Assembly: GCA_030142905.1 (NCBI GenBank)
Contig: JASJOG010000069.1
Coordinates: forward strand, 248,001 to 312,000
Length of the DNA: 64,000 nucleotides
Source: Heliopora coerulea
Taxonomy: Eukaryota > Cnidaria > Anthozoa > Scleralcyonacea > Helioporidae
Direction: 5' to 3'
How positions within the stretch are numbered: the stretch's first letter is position 1; every line of letters starts with the position of its first letter. Below are positions 1-13,000 of the stretch, in pieces. The notes beneath the pieces were generated by a model. The model did not search any database and was not told where the DNA came from. It was given only the letters and a program-made list of their open reading frames with translations. Position numbers and translations under genes: made by a program.

Positions 1-2747
1 TTGACCAACACTGACCCTCGCACTCTCCAGTTATTTTACTCTTGCCATGCCACACACTGATGATGATGCTTCAAATCAAAAATTTTCGTTTTCAGCTTTG
101 TAGGTTTTGCATTACAAATATCCTCTTCTCTTACTCGGCTAAGCATTGTCTGGGGAGGTCAAAAGGTAGTAAAAGCACTCCTACTGGATATCGTGCTCGC
201 TCGTCGGATAGAACCGCTGCCAAGTCTCATTGTCGCGCATGTAAACCAGGCTAGGGTACCCTGGTGTGTTTTATTCTTACCCGATAACTGAACAAGTTAT
301 TCCTTAATAAAAAAAAAAGTACTAAGATAATAAGGTGGTTTAACTCATTCCTGATTCTACTAATAGCATTCTGATGTTGTTCTGAATTTATACATTCGTG
401 ATGTTTATAGTCCAAAATAGTGAGAATATTTAGGTCTTACTCAGTATTCTGTCTATTCGCTATTGTGTCTGTTAACTTGGCCTATTTCATTTCAATTTGA
501 TGTTATTGTGTAAAATTGTTTCATTGAAATGTAATGACATTCAAATAAGCAGGGGTTTCAGTTTAGGCCGGCGAACGGCGAAATTCTCAATAGGTTTTAG
601 GCAAACCGTGCTTATTCTCGCCAGAGCTTTCAATTTTGTACAGCTTTTCAGCTGTTGTGGGATCAGGTGTGCGTGTCGTTGTTTTATACCTGTTGCACTT
701 AATAATACGGACAAGATACGTTGCAGATGTTAAGGAATATATGTGTTGCTGTCTCTTATGGGCCCTATTCGCAGTGTAAGTCAACTGCAGGCAGTCTTGT
801 AAGGGAAATGAACAACAGTATGAATTTAAAATTTAGCATCATTGATATTTCAACAAATTTTTTGGGTTTTGCTATTCTGTCAAAGGTCCAGCAACGTTGT
901 CAGTTGATAGGGGTTACATTGCAACTGATGATGCCATATTACTTGATCCCTATCTCCCAAAATATCTCCACGATTTAGCACAACTTTTCACAAATTTACC
1001 ACTATGCGTGTCTTTTCTGTTTTTTCCATTCACTTCTAAATCTTTAATCTAAACCGCATTTGAAAGTATTTTAACTTGTTTTTCTTTATTATAGAAAATA
1101 ATGCCGTGTCAGCACGCATAAACCTTTAAATTTCGAACAAACCTGATCCCAGAATGCATGAAATATCATCATAAACCATTGAATTTTTGAAAATTTTCTG
1201 GTAGAGCATACCCCCAGAACCCCCCTGGATAAATCATCACACCATTCTTAAGAAAACCAAGGCTTTTGAAATTAATGAAAGCGCTAAATAAGTATCAAAA
1301 CATTACGACTAAACTGGTCTAGACTCTAGACTTTTCTTGGAGTAAAATTGCCAGTGTTTATGTATGAGACAAAAAGCTCAGCAAAATAAAAACAAACGAT
1401 AATATACCAATAAAAGCCTTAGAAACTCATGCAAGCGAAAACAGCAGAAACAGACATTTCCTGCGATTCTTAAAATGAGAAGTCGAATTTGAAGTCGGAG
1501 CATTATTATATAGTCCAGCTTTTTCTCTGGAAACTTCTAAAACATCATCACTTAAGTTTGATCAATTCGGTCTAAAATTTCCTCATGCTGTGTACGTTTT
1601 TATAAATATTTAAATTTGGTTGTAACCGTCCAAAATTTCCTTTTGTAGTTCTTAATCATTTAAGCTTTGTTGAGGATCTTTGATTGGGAGAAATGTTCTC
1701 GGAGTCCAATGATTGCTTACTGCACTGACCGTTAAAATATGATAGACTATGAGCGAAAGTTAGATTTCATGATGTCTTACTAGATTAAGTGTAGAAAATA
1801 GCTATTGATTCCGCCAAATGACAAGGCATTTTTCGGTAGAACCTTCCAATGAATACTTTCAAATTGCTACAAATCAAATGTGGTAAATCATCTTCGAATT
1901 CGTGAAAATTCAAAATCCTCGTATTCCGAAGTCGGAATACCCATTTTGCTGATTTCAAAATTTATTCCTTGCAAAATTTTCGGCAAGATCAGATGGCCCT
2001 TAAATTTGGAGATAGTTGATCTCAAAGAAATGTGCTAGGCATGACTAATATTTTTAACAGGTCAAGCTGGACTTCTACTTGTCGTAAATATTTGGTTTGC
2101 TACTTCGTTTCCAACTTTAGTAAAAAAAAGCAAACATTCAGTCACCTTTTCACAATAGAAACATTGATCAGGAAATTATATTGAAATACAGCTTTTGAGC
2201 CCAACCATACCATTAACACATATGTGCTTGATATAAATAGCTTTTATTAGTCTGTTATTACTTTCAGTACGCCAAAGAAAATGAAAACATCGGATAGATT
2301 TAATATGTTCTTTTTTTTCTGATCTGCGGTGCTGTCTGTCTCCCCGAAACAGATTCTAACTCTTGCTGGCCATGATGATGTCGATAAGAACAAAGGGTTT
2401 TTTGAAACATTTATCTAGCAATCAAAAAATCGCATTATTTAAAACTAAAGAAATTCCGTGAAGCAAAATCATCCAATCCCACATTATCTTGTAGGTAGCA
2501 TCTTGACATGTAAATAAAGATGGGCAAACTTTCTTCATTGATATGTCGTCTCCTCTTCTATATAGATAGACCTCGCTTGTTTATGTAATTCATTCAGTCT
2601 AGTGATTACTTTGGAATAAAATCAAAACGTCACATTTTTAACTTTTTGATCGAATCTCGTATTTTAAAATTTACTATACTTTTCTTTTTTGCTTTGTTTT
2701 AAAGTTGTCAGCTGGTTAATTATTTTTATATGTTTAATTAAACTTAC
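1..2747. other. No gene recognised; downstream intron or 3' flank of the EGF/VWD gene
   Basis: Only short open frames without family resemblance or splice-framed cysteine-rich exons were seen. The donor at 2,748 requires at least one more exon, which is either beyond position 1 or too short or diverged for me to identify. Confidence 0.5.
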
Positions 2748-3266
2748 CGCATTTTGCGAAAGCTGGTAGATGTTTCCACTTGATTTCAATTCCAGCATCT
2801 TTGCATTCTTCAACGTATGCGGAGTAGACTTCACATAAGCAGGCATTGGGATTATTGCAGACACACACATCGTACTCACAGTTTGCTATATGACCATTAT
2901 CAGGGTTCAAAATTTTATTGCAAACTGAAAATGGTTTTTGCTTAAGTACTGAGCATTCCTTTTTAGCCCTTTTTGCGATTTTACTGGCAGCTTTGCATGG
3001 GTTTTCATCTCGGGTTACATTAGGGCAACTTTTGTCGAGTTTCCAGGAATTTCCAAATAATGCTGCATTCTTTACAAGGTCATTTTTTGGTGTCCTGAAG
3101 TCATCATTGGACTTTCCATTGAAGTTTCCACATAGTCCTGATAACTTGCCCTGATAACGGCTATCAACTTTCACAAAAACGTTGAACACTCCATCATATC
3201 CAATAATTAAACCGATATTTGTGGTAATCCTTACACGGCGTTTGTGAAATTGTTTGATTTTTATCC
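2748..3266 (-). CDS. VWD domain second exon plus C8-like region
   Basis: 519 bp, phase 1 to phase 1, acceptor TTGCAG, donor GTAAGT. It completes the VWD fold ([20 protein letters not shown], then [18 protein letters not shown], the typical LCGN-NG-DDF motif) and goes on into a cysteine-rich stretch: [49 protein letters not shown]. That spacing fits a C8 domain, which usually follows VWD. The donor shows the gene continues to the left; a TIL domain would be the expected next part. Confidence 0.87.
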
Positions 3267-6200
3267 CTGCAATTGAGGCAATAAATTTTAGAACTATTAA
3301 ATGGCTTGAGAGCACGGACATTCCTGTGTGAATTAGCAAAAATTATCGTACGAACGAGGCATTAATATTGGCTTAAATATACGCGTCATCTAACAAAAGA
3401 CTTACAGTTGGTACAGCGTTTTGTGTTTATATAAATTCAACAAACTTTTAGTAATCCAATTATTGCTTTTAAAATAGGAATTTTTTGAAGTTGGCTTTTT
3501 ATTAATCAAAAACTGCAGAAGTCATCAATATAAATAAAAAATGGAAATGTTGAATAGAATACAATGATTTAATCTAACCTCTTAAGGACGTATAGTGTCG
3601 TTCAGAGATAGGCAAACTTACTACTTTGTAATGAATTGCTCAATTTGCTGTTCATTACCAAAAAATATACATTATTAACGCCAATGTCAAACTTATCAAT
3701 GCCAAAGTACATTCATTTTATTGAATCGACATTTATTTACGCTTTTTTCATGTTCAATTAAAATTTTCGCATAAAAAGTAACATTCACTAGCATCGATAA
3801 GCAACCATTTGGTTCAAAAAGAATTCAAAAGCGCCAACTGACGACCATTAGTACCATTCTCCCATTTATTAGGGAGAATAAAATCTCACTTACGCAAAAG
3901 ACAATTGTCCAGTCTATTGCAGGGTTGATTCTAGGTTATGTGCAATCACAAAATGTATAAAAGATCAGGGAATACAAGCTATCAGAATTTTTGAATCAAC
4001 TGAATTCGGTTGGACAGTTCAAACCTCTCTTATTTCGCCGATATGTCAAGAACTATTATGCCATTTCTCACTCTACTGACCATGTTCTGCTCTGCTGAGC
4101 CTTTGTCAGGACTACATGTTTACTAGTCGAAATATTATGTTTTTTAATGTGTTAGAGAGTAATTCCATTCTTCGTTCTTGGGCGTACGTGTTAATTGATT
4201 GCACAAACGGCTTTTCAACCTCTGTTTATCGGAAGCCTACATTCACCTCTTTATTTATGAATTTTGATAGTTTGATTCTCTAATCTTTTAAACGTGGTCT
4301 TGTTTTAACCCTACTAAACGGTTAGTTTCAAGTTTGCGATGCATACCACATTTTTCCATACATGAATATTTCAAGCTGTTTACCAACTTCAGTTCACAGC
4401 ACTTTGCTAACACACATCAACTTTCATGTCTTAGACAAAAACTACTTCGCGATCCAAGCTTAAGTAATCGGCAGTATGGCATAAAAGTTTTAATCGCGAA
4501 GACGTAAAAGTTGATGTGTGTCAGCAAAGAACTGTGAACAAGAGCTTTGGCCAAACTGTCAAACATTGTTAGACGAGTAATCAAACATTGGTAATCCCAC
4601 ATAGCTGGGCAGGTGGCAAAACACTATCCAACATTGTTGGATGGGCTGTCCAACAATTTTGAGTGAGCCATCTGCCGAAGACGTAAACCAGCTATTATAA
4701 CTGTAATTTTTCTGGTCATTCGTCTCCTTTATAAGATGGTTACAAGACGCATTACACATCCAAACGACTAATGTTGTATAGTTCATCTTTAAAGACGCAC
4801 TACAGATGATATATTCGCCTGAACGCGTACTGCGTCTTGCACCCATCTTACATAGCTAACTCATGACCAGACGAACTGCAAATGTTTGCCCAAATTGGTC
4901 CAGATGGATAATACGTCTCTACTATAAAAATGCTCAATAACGTGATAACATTTGCAGTCAGCGATATGTGCGAGTTTACTATTCCTAACAACTTCAAGAA
5001 GATCGTAGACATAAAGAATGAAGGGAAACCTTTAGACAGTCAGTAACTTTTGGAATGAGTAACTTGTTAAGCAAGCTCATAATACGGGGATCACTCATTC
5101 GATGACACCTGCCGTTAATAACTAAATACTGGTTCTTACCTTTGTTGTTATATGGCAACTTTGCTGGGGTTCCATCAACAGTCACATTCCCTCCTCTTTC
5201 TACGCGAATATTCAAGCCTTTTACTTTCAGCGTAACGGCATTTGTGCATGAAGCCTTTTTTCTACCACAATGCTCATTATCCTGTATAATTGAAAATTTG
5301 TCACCTTCCGAGACCTTTGCCAACACGTACTCACACTTTCCCATAAAGTTGTAACGTTTACCGTCGAAAGTAGTGTAATGAGGGTCACCGTTTGCTCTGC
5401 AAGTAGCTTGAGCTAAAAAGAACATCAAAGTATAAAGTACCAAGTAAAAACTTCCCTAATCTTGAATGCCATGTTTGCCTTGGCATATAGGACAAACTCA
5501 TTAAGAGGCAGCCAAGTAATTAGTCAATGTTAAATTTAAAACTTGCTGCTGTATATAGCACCATTTTTGCCAATCCAAGCAGAGGAAGTGTTGTGAAGAT
5601 TTCTACACAGCGGATATAGATAACGATGCGAAAACTACTAAAAGTTAAACTTATCTTCACATTTTACAACACGCATTTGGTGTCCAGTTCAATGTTGCAG
5701 TATTAAACCTGTACCATGCATGTCCATAACATTCTCAATAAGATATGTCATTTAATTTTGTTTTGTTTTAGTTGAAAGAGTTTAAATGTTGCAGATTTTC
5801 GTTTCAACCACCAAGCCACCAGAGTCGTGATAAACCGGATGTTTGGTTTTTTGAATTTTATCCATGAAGAATAGACAAATCAAGTGACTATGTACAAGTT
5901 TAGATTTAACATTGTAAAAACTGCCTTATTAAAAGAGTTAAAACATTTCTCTTCTCTGCTCCGCGACCTGCCCTCCTTAAGGGCACAGCATGTTCACAAC
6001 AGCGGACTCTCTGGAGAGTCCCATCTGCAACAATTCATGGGAAAGTAGGTTCTTAGATTCTGGACGTGTTCTTTTTTCCTATCCAATTACAAAGAACTTT
6101 AGTAGCAAGACAAGGGAGTGGTTTTAACTGTCTTCAATTTATGTATCAAGCAGAAGCCCATATTTAAATGATTGACCGAAATTCCGCCAAAAATGATCGG

Positions 6201-9200
6201 CAGCAAAAGGTTTCCAGGAATGAAAATGTGGGAACCATCTAGTTTCTTAAAAATTTTTAATACTGCTATTTATTTTCATTGTACCAAATGGAAGACATTA
6301 GAAATTTTAAAATAATTCTTCAAAATTTTATAAATCATGGAGATTTTGACGCAAAAGATTTCTTTTTATTATTAAAGCAATCAATAGCCGCGTAACGAGA
6401 CAGTTTGAAGTTAACCATGGCGAGAAATGGTGGACATAAGTGAGAAACTAATACCCAGGTTCCACATAGCAAAATTCTCGCGCGTATCGGGAAAATGGCT
6501 ACCATCTCCTCATATAAATAGCCAACCTTCAAGATCACAAACCGCAACGAGGACAAGTTAGAAGAAAAGACAAAGAATACAGTGCAATGCGAGGTTTCAT
6601 ACGCTACTCAAACAAGATTGAAACAAGTTCGAAGATGTCTCATGTAGTCTGATATTTGGGAATTGCGAAGAGATAGGTCAGTCAATTTTTAGTTCGCCAT
6701 ATTGACGCCTGCTGTAGTGGCAGTCTAAATTTAATTTATATCGAAAACTGCAACGATCTTAACATCTATGAGCGTGAGGTCTGTAATAGCGAAATATCGG
6801 ACCAATGGTTTTAAGTCCAGTATTTCACTAGCACAGGCCAAACAATCGAAGTCAATAAGTAGTTCATTACATGGTTTTACTGAGATATAGTGAACGAGTG
6901 CAGGGGTTTAGAATATCAAATAAAAACTTGCAATTCTTTCATCAACTCATTTCACACAGTATTTCTTTACCAACTTCACTCTCAAGAGCTCGGGAAGCAG
7001 TGGATGTCTGGTTGTCCAAACACCTACACTTTCTGGACTGTGGGTGCCCAACATAAGCAGGACACCCACAGTATTTAGTCAAAAACATGATTGTTGTTGC
7101 TCCTGCGAGGTACATTCCCTTTTTTCATAGATATGTATTTTACATGTTATGATAAGGTGACGTGTTAACCGACCGCAAAACCAAAATATTGGGTTTTGAT
7201 AAATAAAAGAGTTTTTTATGACGATATTTTGATCATTTTAAGCTCCAGATTGGTTTGGTTTACAGACTCATCCTCTAAGTAATTCTTCGACAATTGTACA
7301 CGTATCCGTTTTCTTATCTGATCTGCACAGACCGATTCTGTGTCCATACTTCACAAAATATTCCCATACGTTTTTTCAAGTCTTCGTAACATATTATACA
7401 AATGTCGTTTGATGAAGAGGACAGAAAGTTCGTCACTTTAACAGGAGTGCTTCTGTTTGCCATAATTACTATTCTTTGTCAATAGTCTTCGGATTAACTG
7501 ATTTAAAATCATTGAACTGCTGTAGCAGTTCAATGCGATAAAACCAGATGCACTCCCCCGTTAGTATTAAATGCGGCCATGTGACGCATTATAAACAAAT
7601 ACTTTTCATTGGCAACGTCTGATCATAAAGAGGTGCCGCTACTGTTGAGTTTTGGACAGACATGAGGACGTTCATACTTACGGTGTCCGTATTCGACATG
7701 TCTCTCTCTCCTTTATCTCTCCTCATCGCTTCCGCTTTTCTGTGTAATACCGCAGACCATGGATATTGTGTGACGACACAGAGAGAGAGACTTGGAGCAA
7801 GTCTAGACCGGGCGAGGGTTCTAATCTCGACTTGCGTGGAGTCCATTTACACGCGTGGTGACTATGGTGAAAAAATTCTGCAGCGCGTAAGTGTGTTTGT
7901 ATATAGGTTTATAAAATAACATGACTCGTTCGCGAGCTAAGATTGGTTGATACCTGTGATTGAATAAGAGTATCCAAACACGGAAAATTTCCAGCCAAAA
8001 ATGTACTGAAATTTGTTTTGCACGTTCAGTTTTATCATTTTATGAAAGAAACACGTTACGACTTATCTGTGCATGTTTGAACACTGTGATTCAAACACTT
8101 GGTATGTTGTTAGACTTGGTCTGTTGTTTACGTTTTTCTCAAGTCTCGCAACATCCCGCGTGTTTGGATCACAGCATCCAAACACGGGAATACATCTGGT
8201 ATTTCTTAAATATATCCGTGGATTCCGCACACTTAAGTATGGCGAGTGCAAAACCGGGAGACTGACGTCCGGATTTAAGGATATTTATCTCATTCTTTTT
8301 TGGTTTGTTTGCACCCGTCCGGAATTGTTTACAATATTTAAACACTGAAGCCAATAAATGAACTTTTATATGGGTAAATACGAATACAAGAACGAAATGG
8401 CTTCTATTAAAAAAAGGTTAGTGCTTGGACGTTCCGGCTGGTTTAACTTCTTTAGGCCACCTTTGTTACTGGACAATTCATGATTCGGATGTCGAAAGAG
8501 CTGTTTTCAAACTTAGCTCCAGAGAATTTGCCCGACTTATCACTTTTTGAGTCGAAGCTTTGAGTTGGTTCTTTTCAATGAATCTCGACAAAAGCTAGGC
8601 ATAAGGGAACTCGAGCTGGCGCTTGTTGGCTGGACATTTGCTGAGCAACTCATCGTTTACGACATTCTTCGCTGATGTTGAATAGATGCTGATTTGTATG
8701 AATCGAGACTTTTCATGTTCTGGTAACCATGCACTTAGCAACTGCTTTCTTCTATGTTTTAAAACTTATCGAGAAAGTTTAAACTCGTCTTCATTCAGCA
8801 AATTTGCTGTTCAACCCTTTTGAGGTGCCTGTGAATACTTGGTTGAAAAGCCGTTGGGGTTACAAGTTTACAAATTTCACCATTTTTCTTTTTTACGTCT
8901 TCGAAAATAAACATAAGCAGAAGGTTTAACAGCGGAAAAGCTACGTTTTTTACTTCTCCCTGCTCATTCTTCTTTCCACAAAAGTTTTACCAAGTTTGAT
9001 TGTCGTATTTTGTTTTTTGTTTTGTATTTTCCGGTTTCTAGTCTGCAGTAAAATAGCAGAACTTGTTCATGTTTTATTTCATTTCATCTTCAACATAAAA
9101 GTCTTAAGTCTCTGGATGAATAGTATAAATCTTTATAATAGCACCTTCTAGACGTATGTAACCAATTTTGAGAAAATGAATTCTTCAATTTTTTAAGGAT

Positions 9201-10004
9201 AAAATGTCAAAAACGTTTTCAGTCATGAGCAGTCCGTAGTGCTGCTGTTCAACCTTTAACCTGCTGTCAGAACGGTCTGTTTTTAAGACGGACAGTCTGG
9301 CCATGTAATGAAAAATCGTACTTTAAGGCAAATTGAGAAGTGTAAGTGGAAAACCACACGAACTACAACCAGCTAGCACCTGATATAGGGACGTCGTGGT
9401 CCAAACATTCATTGTTTGAATTGTGGGAATAAATCTGTTAAGCCTGTTTTACACTAAGCAAAATAACGAGATTTAGGAGTCACGCGAAAGCAAAAGACAC
9501 TCAGTTTCTATCGATTGTCGATAGTGTAAACTAGGTAACATAATGAAAGTAAAGTAGCATGACAATATGGAAGTAAGGACGTGAAGAAAAACCTGATCTT
9601 TTTGAGTTATAATGTTCATGTCCTTATGTTGTCAGTATGTCACTAGTGGTAACTTCAGCATTTGTAATCCCTTAAAGTTCATTCTCACCAAACGTTTTAA
9701 AACAGAACTGAAATTTTTAAATGTAGCTATGATAATTAGTAATTTATACATAAAAAAAATTTCTAATTCTTTTCATTATTTTTTGGCCGAATCGTACAGA
9801 GCTTTTCTTTTTAATTTTTTTTGGTTGCATTCACTCTCCCATTTATAAGACGGACGATTTGCGTATCAAAGGTTACTTTAAAGTTTTTGACAATTTTGAA
9901 AAATTATCAATCTTACTCGAAGGGTGGGCGAGGGTTTGTTGCGTACACATATTTCTCGTATATGTGTACACATATTTCTCGTATATGTATATGTATATTT
10001 CTCG

Positions 10005-10039
<35 letters not shown>

Positions 10040-13000
10040 TGTATTAAAAATTATTGCATATATACGTATACATACACTTATATACATACACATACACATA
10101 CCTATACACACACCCACGCACACACAGATGCACACACAGATGCACACACACATGCACACACACATGCACACACACATGCACATGCACATGCATATACACA
10201 TACACATATATTCATATATAAGAGCGTTGCACTATTTACCACATTTTGTGATTGTACTCTGTGAGCATATTCCTAAATCTCTTTCGCACAAGTAATATCA
10301 ACTTCTTCGTAACCCTTCAATTGTCCAGTCATATAAGCTCACTTTTAGAGTTTAAAAAAACTATCTTAGTTACTCATATTTGCTTACCTTTGTTCTGGCA
10401 CTTTCTACCTTGGAATCCAGAGCGACATTTGCACCTGAAGGATTTTCCTACATTTGTACATTTCCCACCATTTTTGCATGGTCTAGACGCACATGGAGAT
10501 ACTAAAACAATTAAATCCATGTTATTATTTGTGCATTAAACAGTAGCCAAATACGACCTTCCACAGTTACAGGAAGCTACACATTTTATTTGTTATTCTT
10601 TGAAAGTGGAACAAATTACTAACCAATTTCAAAATGTAGAAGAAATTACAATAGTATGGAGATATATATAATTAACTTTCCTTTATTCACACGACTAATA
10701 TACCATTTCCTTTTAACAGTTTAGAAAAGATATCTCAATCTTATTTGGTTACCTTTGTTCTGGCACCGTCTACCTTTAAAACCAGAGCGACATTTGCACC
10801 TGAAGGATTTTCCTACATTTGTACATTTTCCGCCGTTTTTGCATGGTCTAGACGCACATGGAGATACTAAAAGAATTAAATCCATGTTATTGTTTGTGCA
10901 ATAGACAGAAGCTAAACAGGACCTTCCGCAGTTAAAGCACGCTACACATTTTATCGGTTATTTTTCAAAGTGGTATAAATTACGAAAAACTTTCCAAATC
11001 ATATAGAAAAAGTGGTGATACAATGGGATCATACATTTAATTTTCCTTTATTCTCAAGAGTAATATATCATTTCCTTTTAAGAGTTCAGAGAAGCTTTCT
11101 TAATTAATCATATTTGCTTACCTTTGTTCTGGCACCGTCTTCCTTTGAAACCAGAGCGACATTTGCACCTGAAGGATTTTCCTACATTTGTACATTTTCC
11201 ACCGTTTTTGCATGGTCTAGACGCACATGGAGATACTAAAACAATTAAATCCATGTGATTGTTTGTGCAATAGACAGTAGCTAAACAGGACCTTCCGCAG
11301 TTAAATGACGCTACACATTTTATCGGTTATTTTTCAAAGTGGTATAAATTGCGAAAAACTTTCCAAATCCTATAGAAAATGTAGTGATACTATGGAGACA
11401 TATATTTAATTTTCCTTTATTCTCACGAGTAATATACCATTTCCTTTTAAGAGTTCTAAGAAGCTTTCTTAATTAATCATATTTGCTTACCTTTTTTCTG
11501 GCACCGTCTACCTTTAAAACCAGAGCGGCATTTGCACCTGAACGATTTTCCTACATTTCTACATTTCCCACCATTTTTGCATGGTCTAGACGCACATGGA
11601 GATACTAAAACAATTAAATCCATGTTATTGCTTGCGCTTAAAACAGTAGCCAAATACGACCTTCCACAGTTACAGGAAGCTACACATTTTATCTGTTATT
11701 GTTTTAAAATGGTGCAAATTACGCACCAATTTCAAAATGTAGAAGAAATTACAATACTATGGAGATATATATATTTAACTTTCCTTTATTCACACGACTA
11801 ATATACCATTTCCTTTTAAGAGTTTAGAAAAGATATCTCAATCTTATTTGGTTACCTTTGTTCTGGCACCGTCTACCTTTAAAACCAGAGCGACATTTGC
11901 ACCTGAAGGATTTTCCTACATTTGTACATTTTCCACCATTTTTGCATGGTCTAGACGCACATGGAGATACTAAAAGAATTAAATCCATGTTATTGTTTGT
12001 GCAATAGACAGAAGCTAAACAGGACCTTCCGCAGTTAAAGCACGCTACACATTTTATCGGTTATTTCTTAAAGTGGTATAAATTACGAAAAACTTTCCAA
12101 ATCACATAGAAAAAGTGGTGATACAATGGGATCATACATTTAATTTTCCTTTATTCTCAAGAGTAATATATCATTTCCTTTTAAGAGTTCAGAGAAGCTT
12201 TCTTAATTAATCATATTTGCTTACCTTTGTTCTGGCACCGTCTTCCTTTGAAACCAGAGCGACATTTGCACCTGAAGGATTTTCCTACATTTGTACATTT
12301 TCCACCGTTTTTGCATGGTCTAGACGCACATGGAGATACTAAAACAATTAAATCCATGTGATTGTTTGTGCAATAGACAGTAGCTAAACAGGATCTTCCG
12401 CAGTTAAATGACGCTACACATTTTATCGGTTATTTTTCAAAGTGGTATAAATTGCGAAAAACTTTCCAAATCCTATAGAAAATGTGGTGATACTATGGAG
12501 ACATATATTTAATTTTCCTTTATTCTCACGAGTAATATACCATTTCCTTTTAAGAGTTCTAAGAAGCTTTCTTAATTAATCATATTTGCTTACCTTTTTT
12601 CTGGCACCGTCTACCTTTAAAACCAGAGCGGCATTTGCACCTGAAGGATTTTCCTACATTTCTACATTTCCCACCATTTTTGCATGGTCTAGACGCACAT
12701 GGAGATACTAAAACAATTAAATCCATGTTATTGCTTGCGCTTAAAACAGTAGCCAAATACGACCTTCCACAGTTACAGGAAGCTACACATTTTATCTGTT
12801 ATTGTTTTAAAATGGTGCGAATTACGCACCAATTTCAAAATGTAGAAGAAATTACAATACTATGGAGATATATATATTTAACTTTCCTTTATTCACACGA
12901 CTAATATACCATTTCCTTTTAAGAGTTTAGAAAAGATATCTCAATCTTATTTGGTTACCTTTGTTCTGGCACCGTCTACCTTTAAAACCAGAGCGACATT

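Noticed and set aside
5640..5700. Possible coding exon with KCCK-like reading on the minus strand
   Set aside because: Resemblance to the exon at 53.8 kb is limited to TTTTACAACAC and the frame has stops.
7589..7919. Overlapping 85-residue open frames on both strands
   Set aside because: No domain, no splice context in the phase of the host gene, and no codon bias visible.
9821..10295. Open frames rich in His/Thr or Tyr/Ile
   Set aside because: Produced by CA and TA microsatellites on several frames at once.
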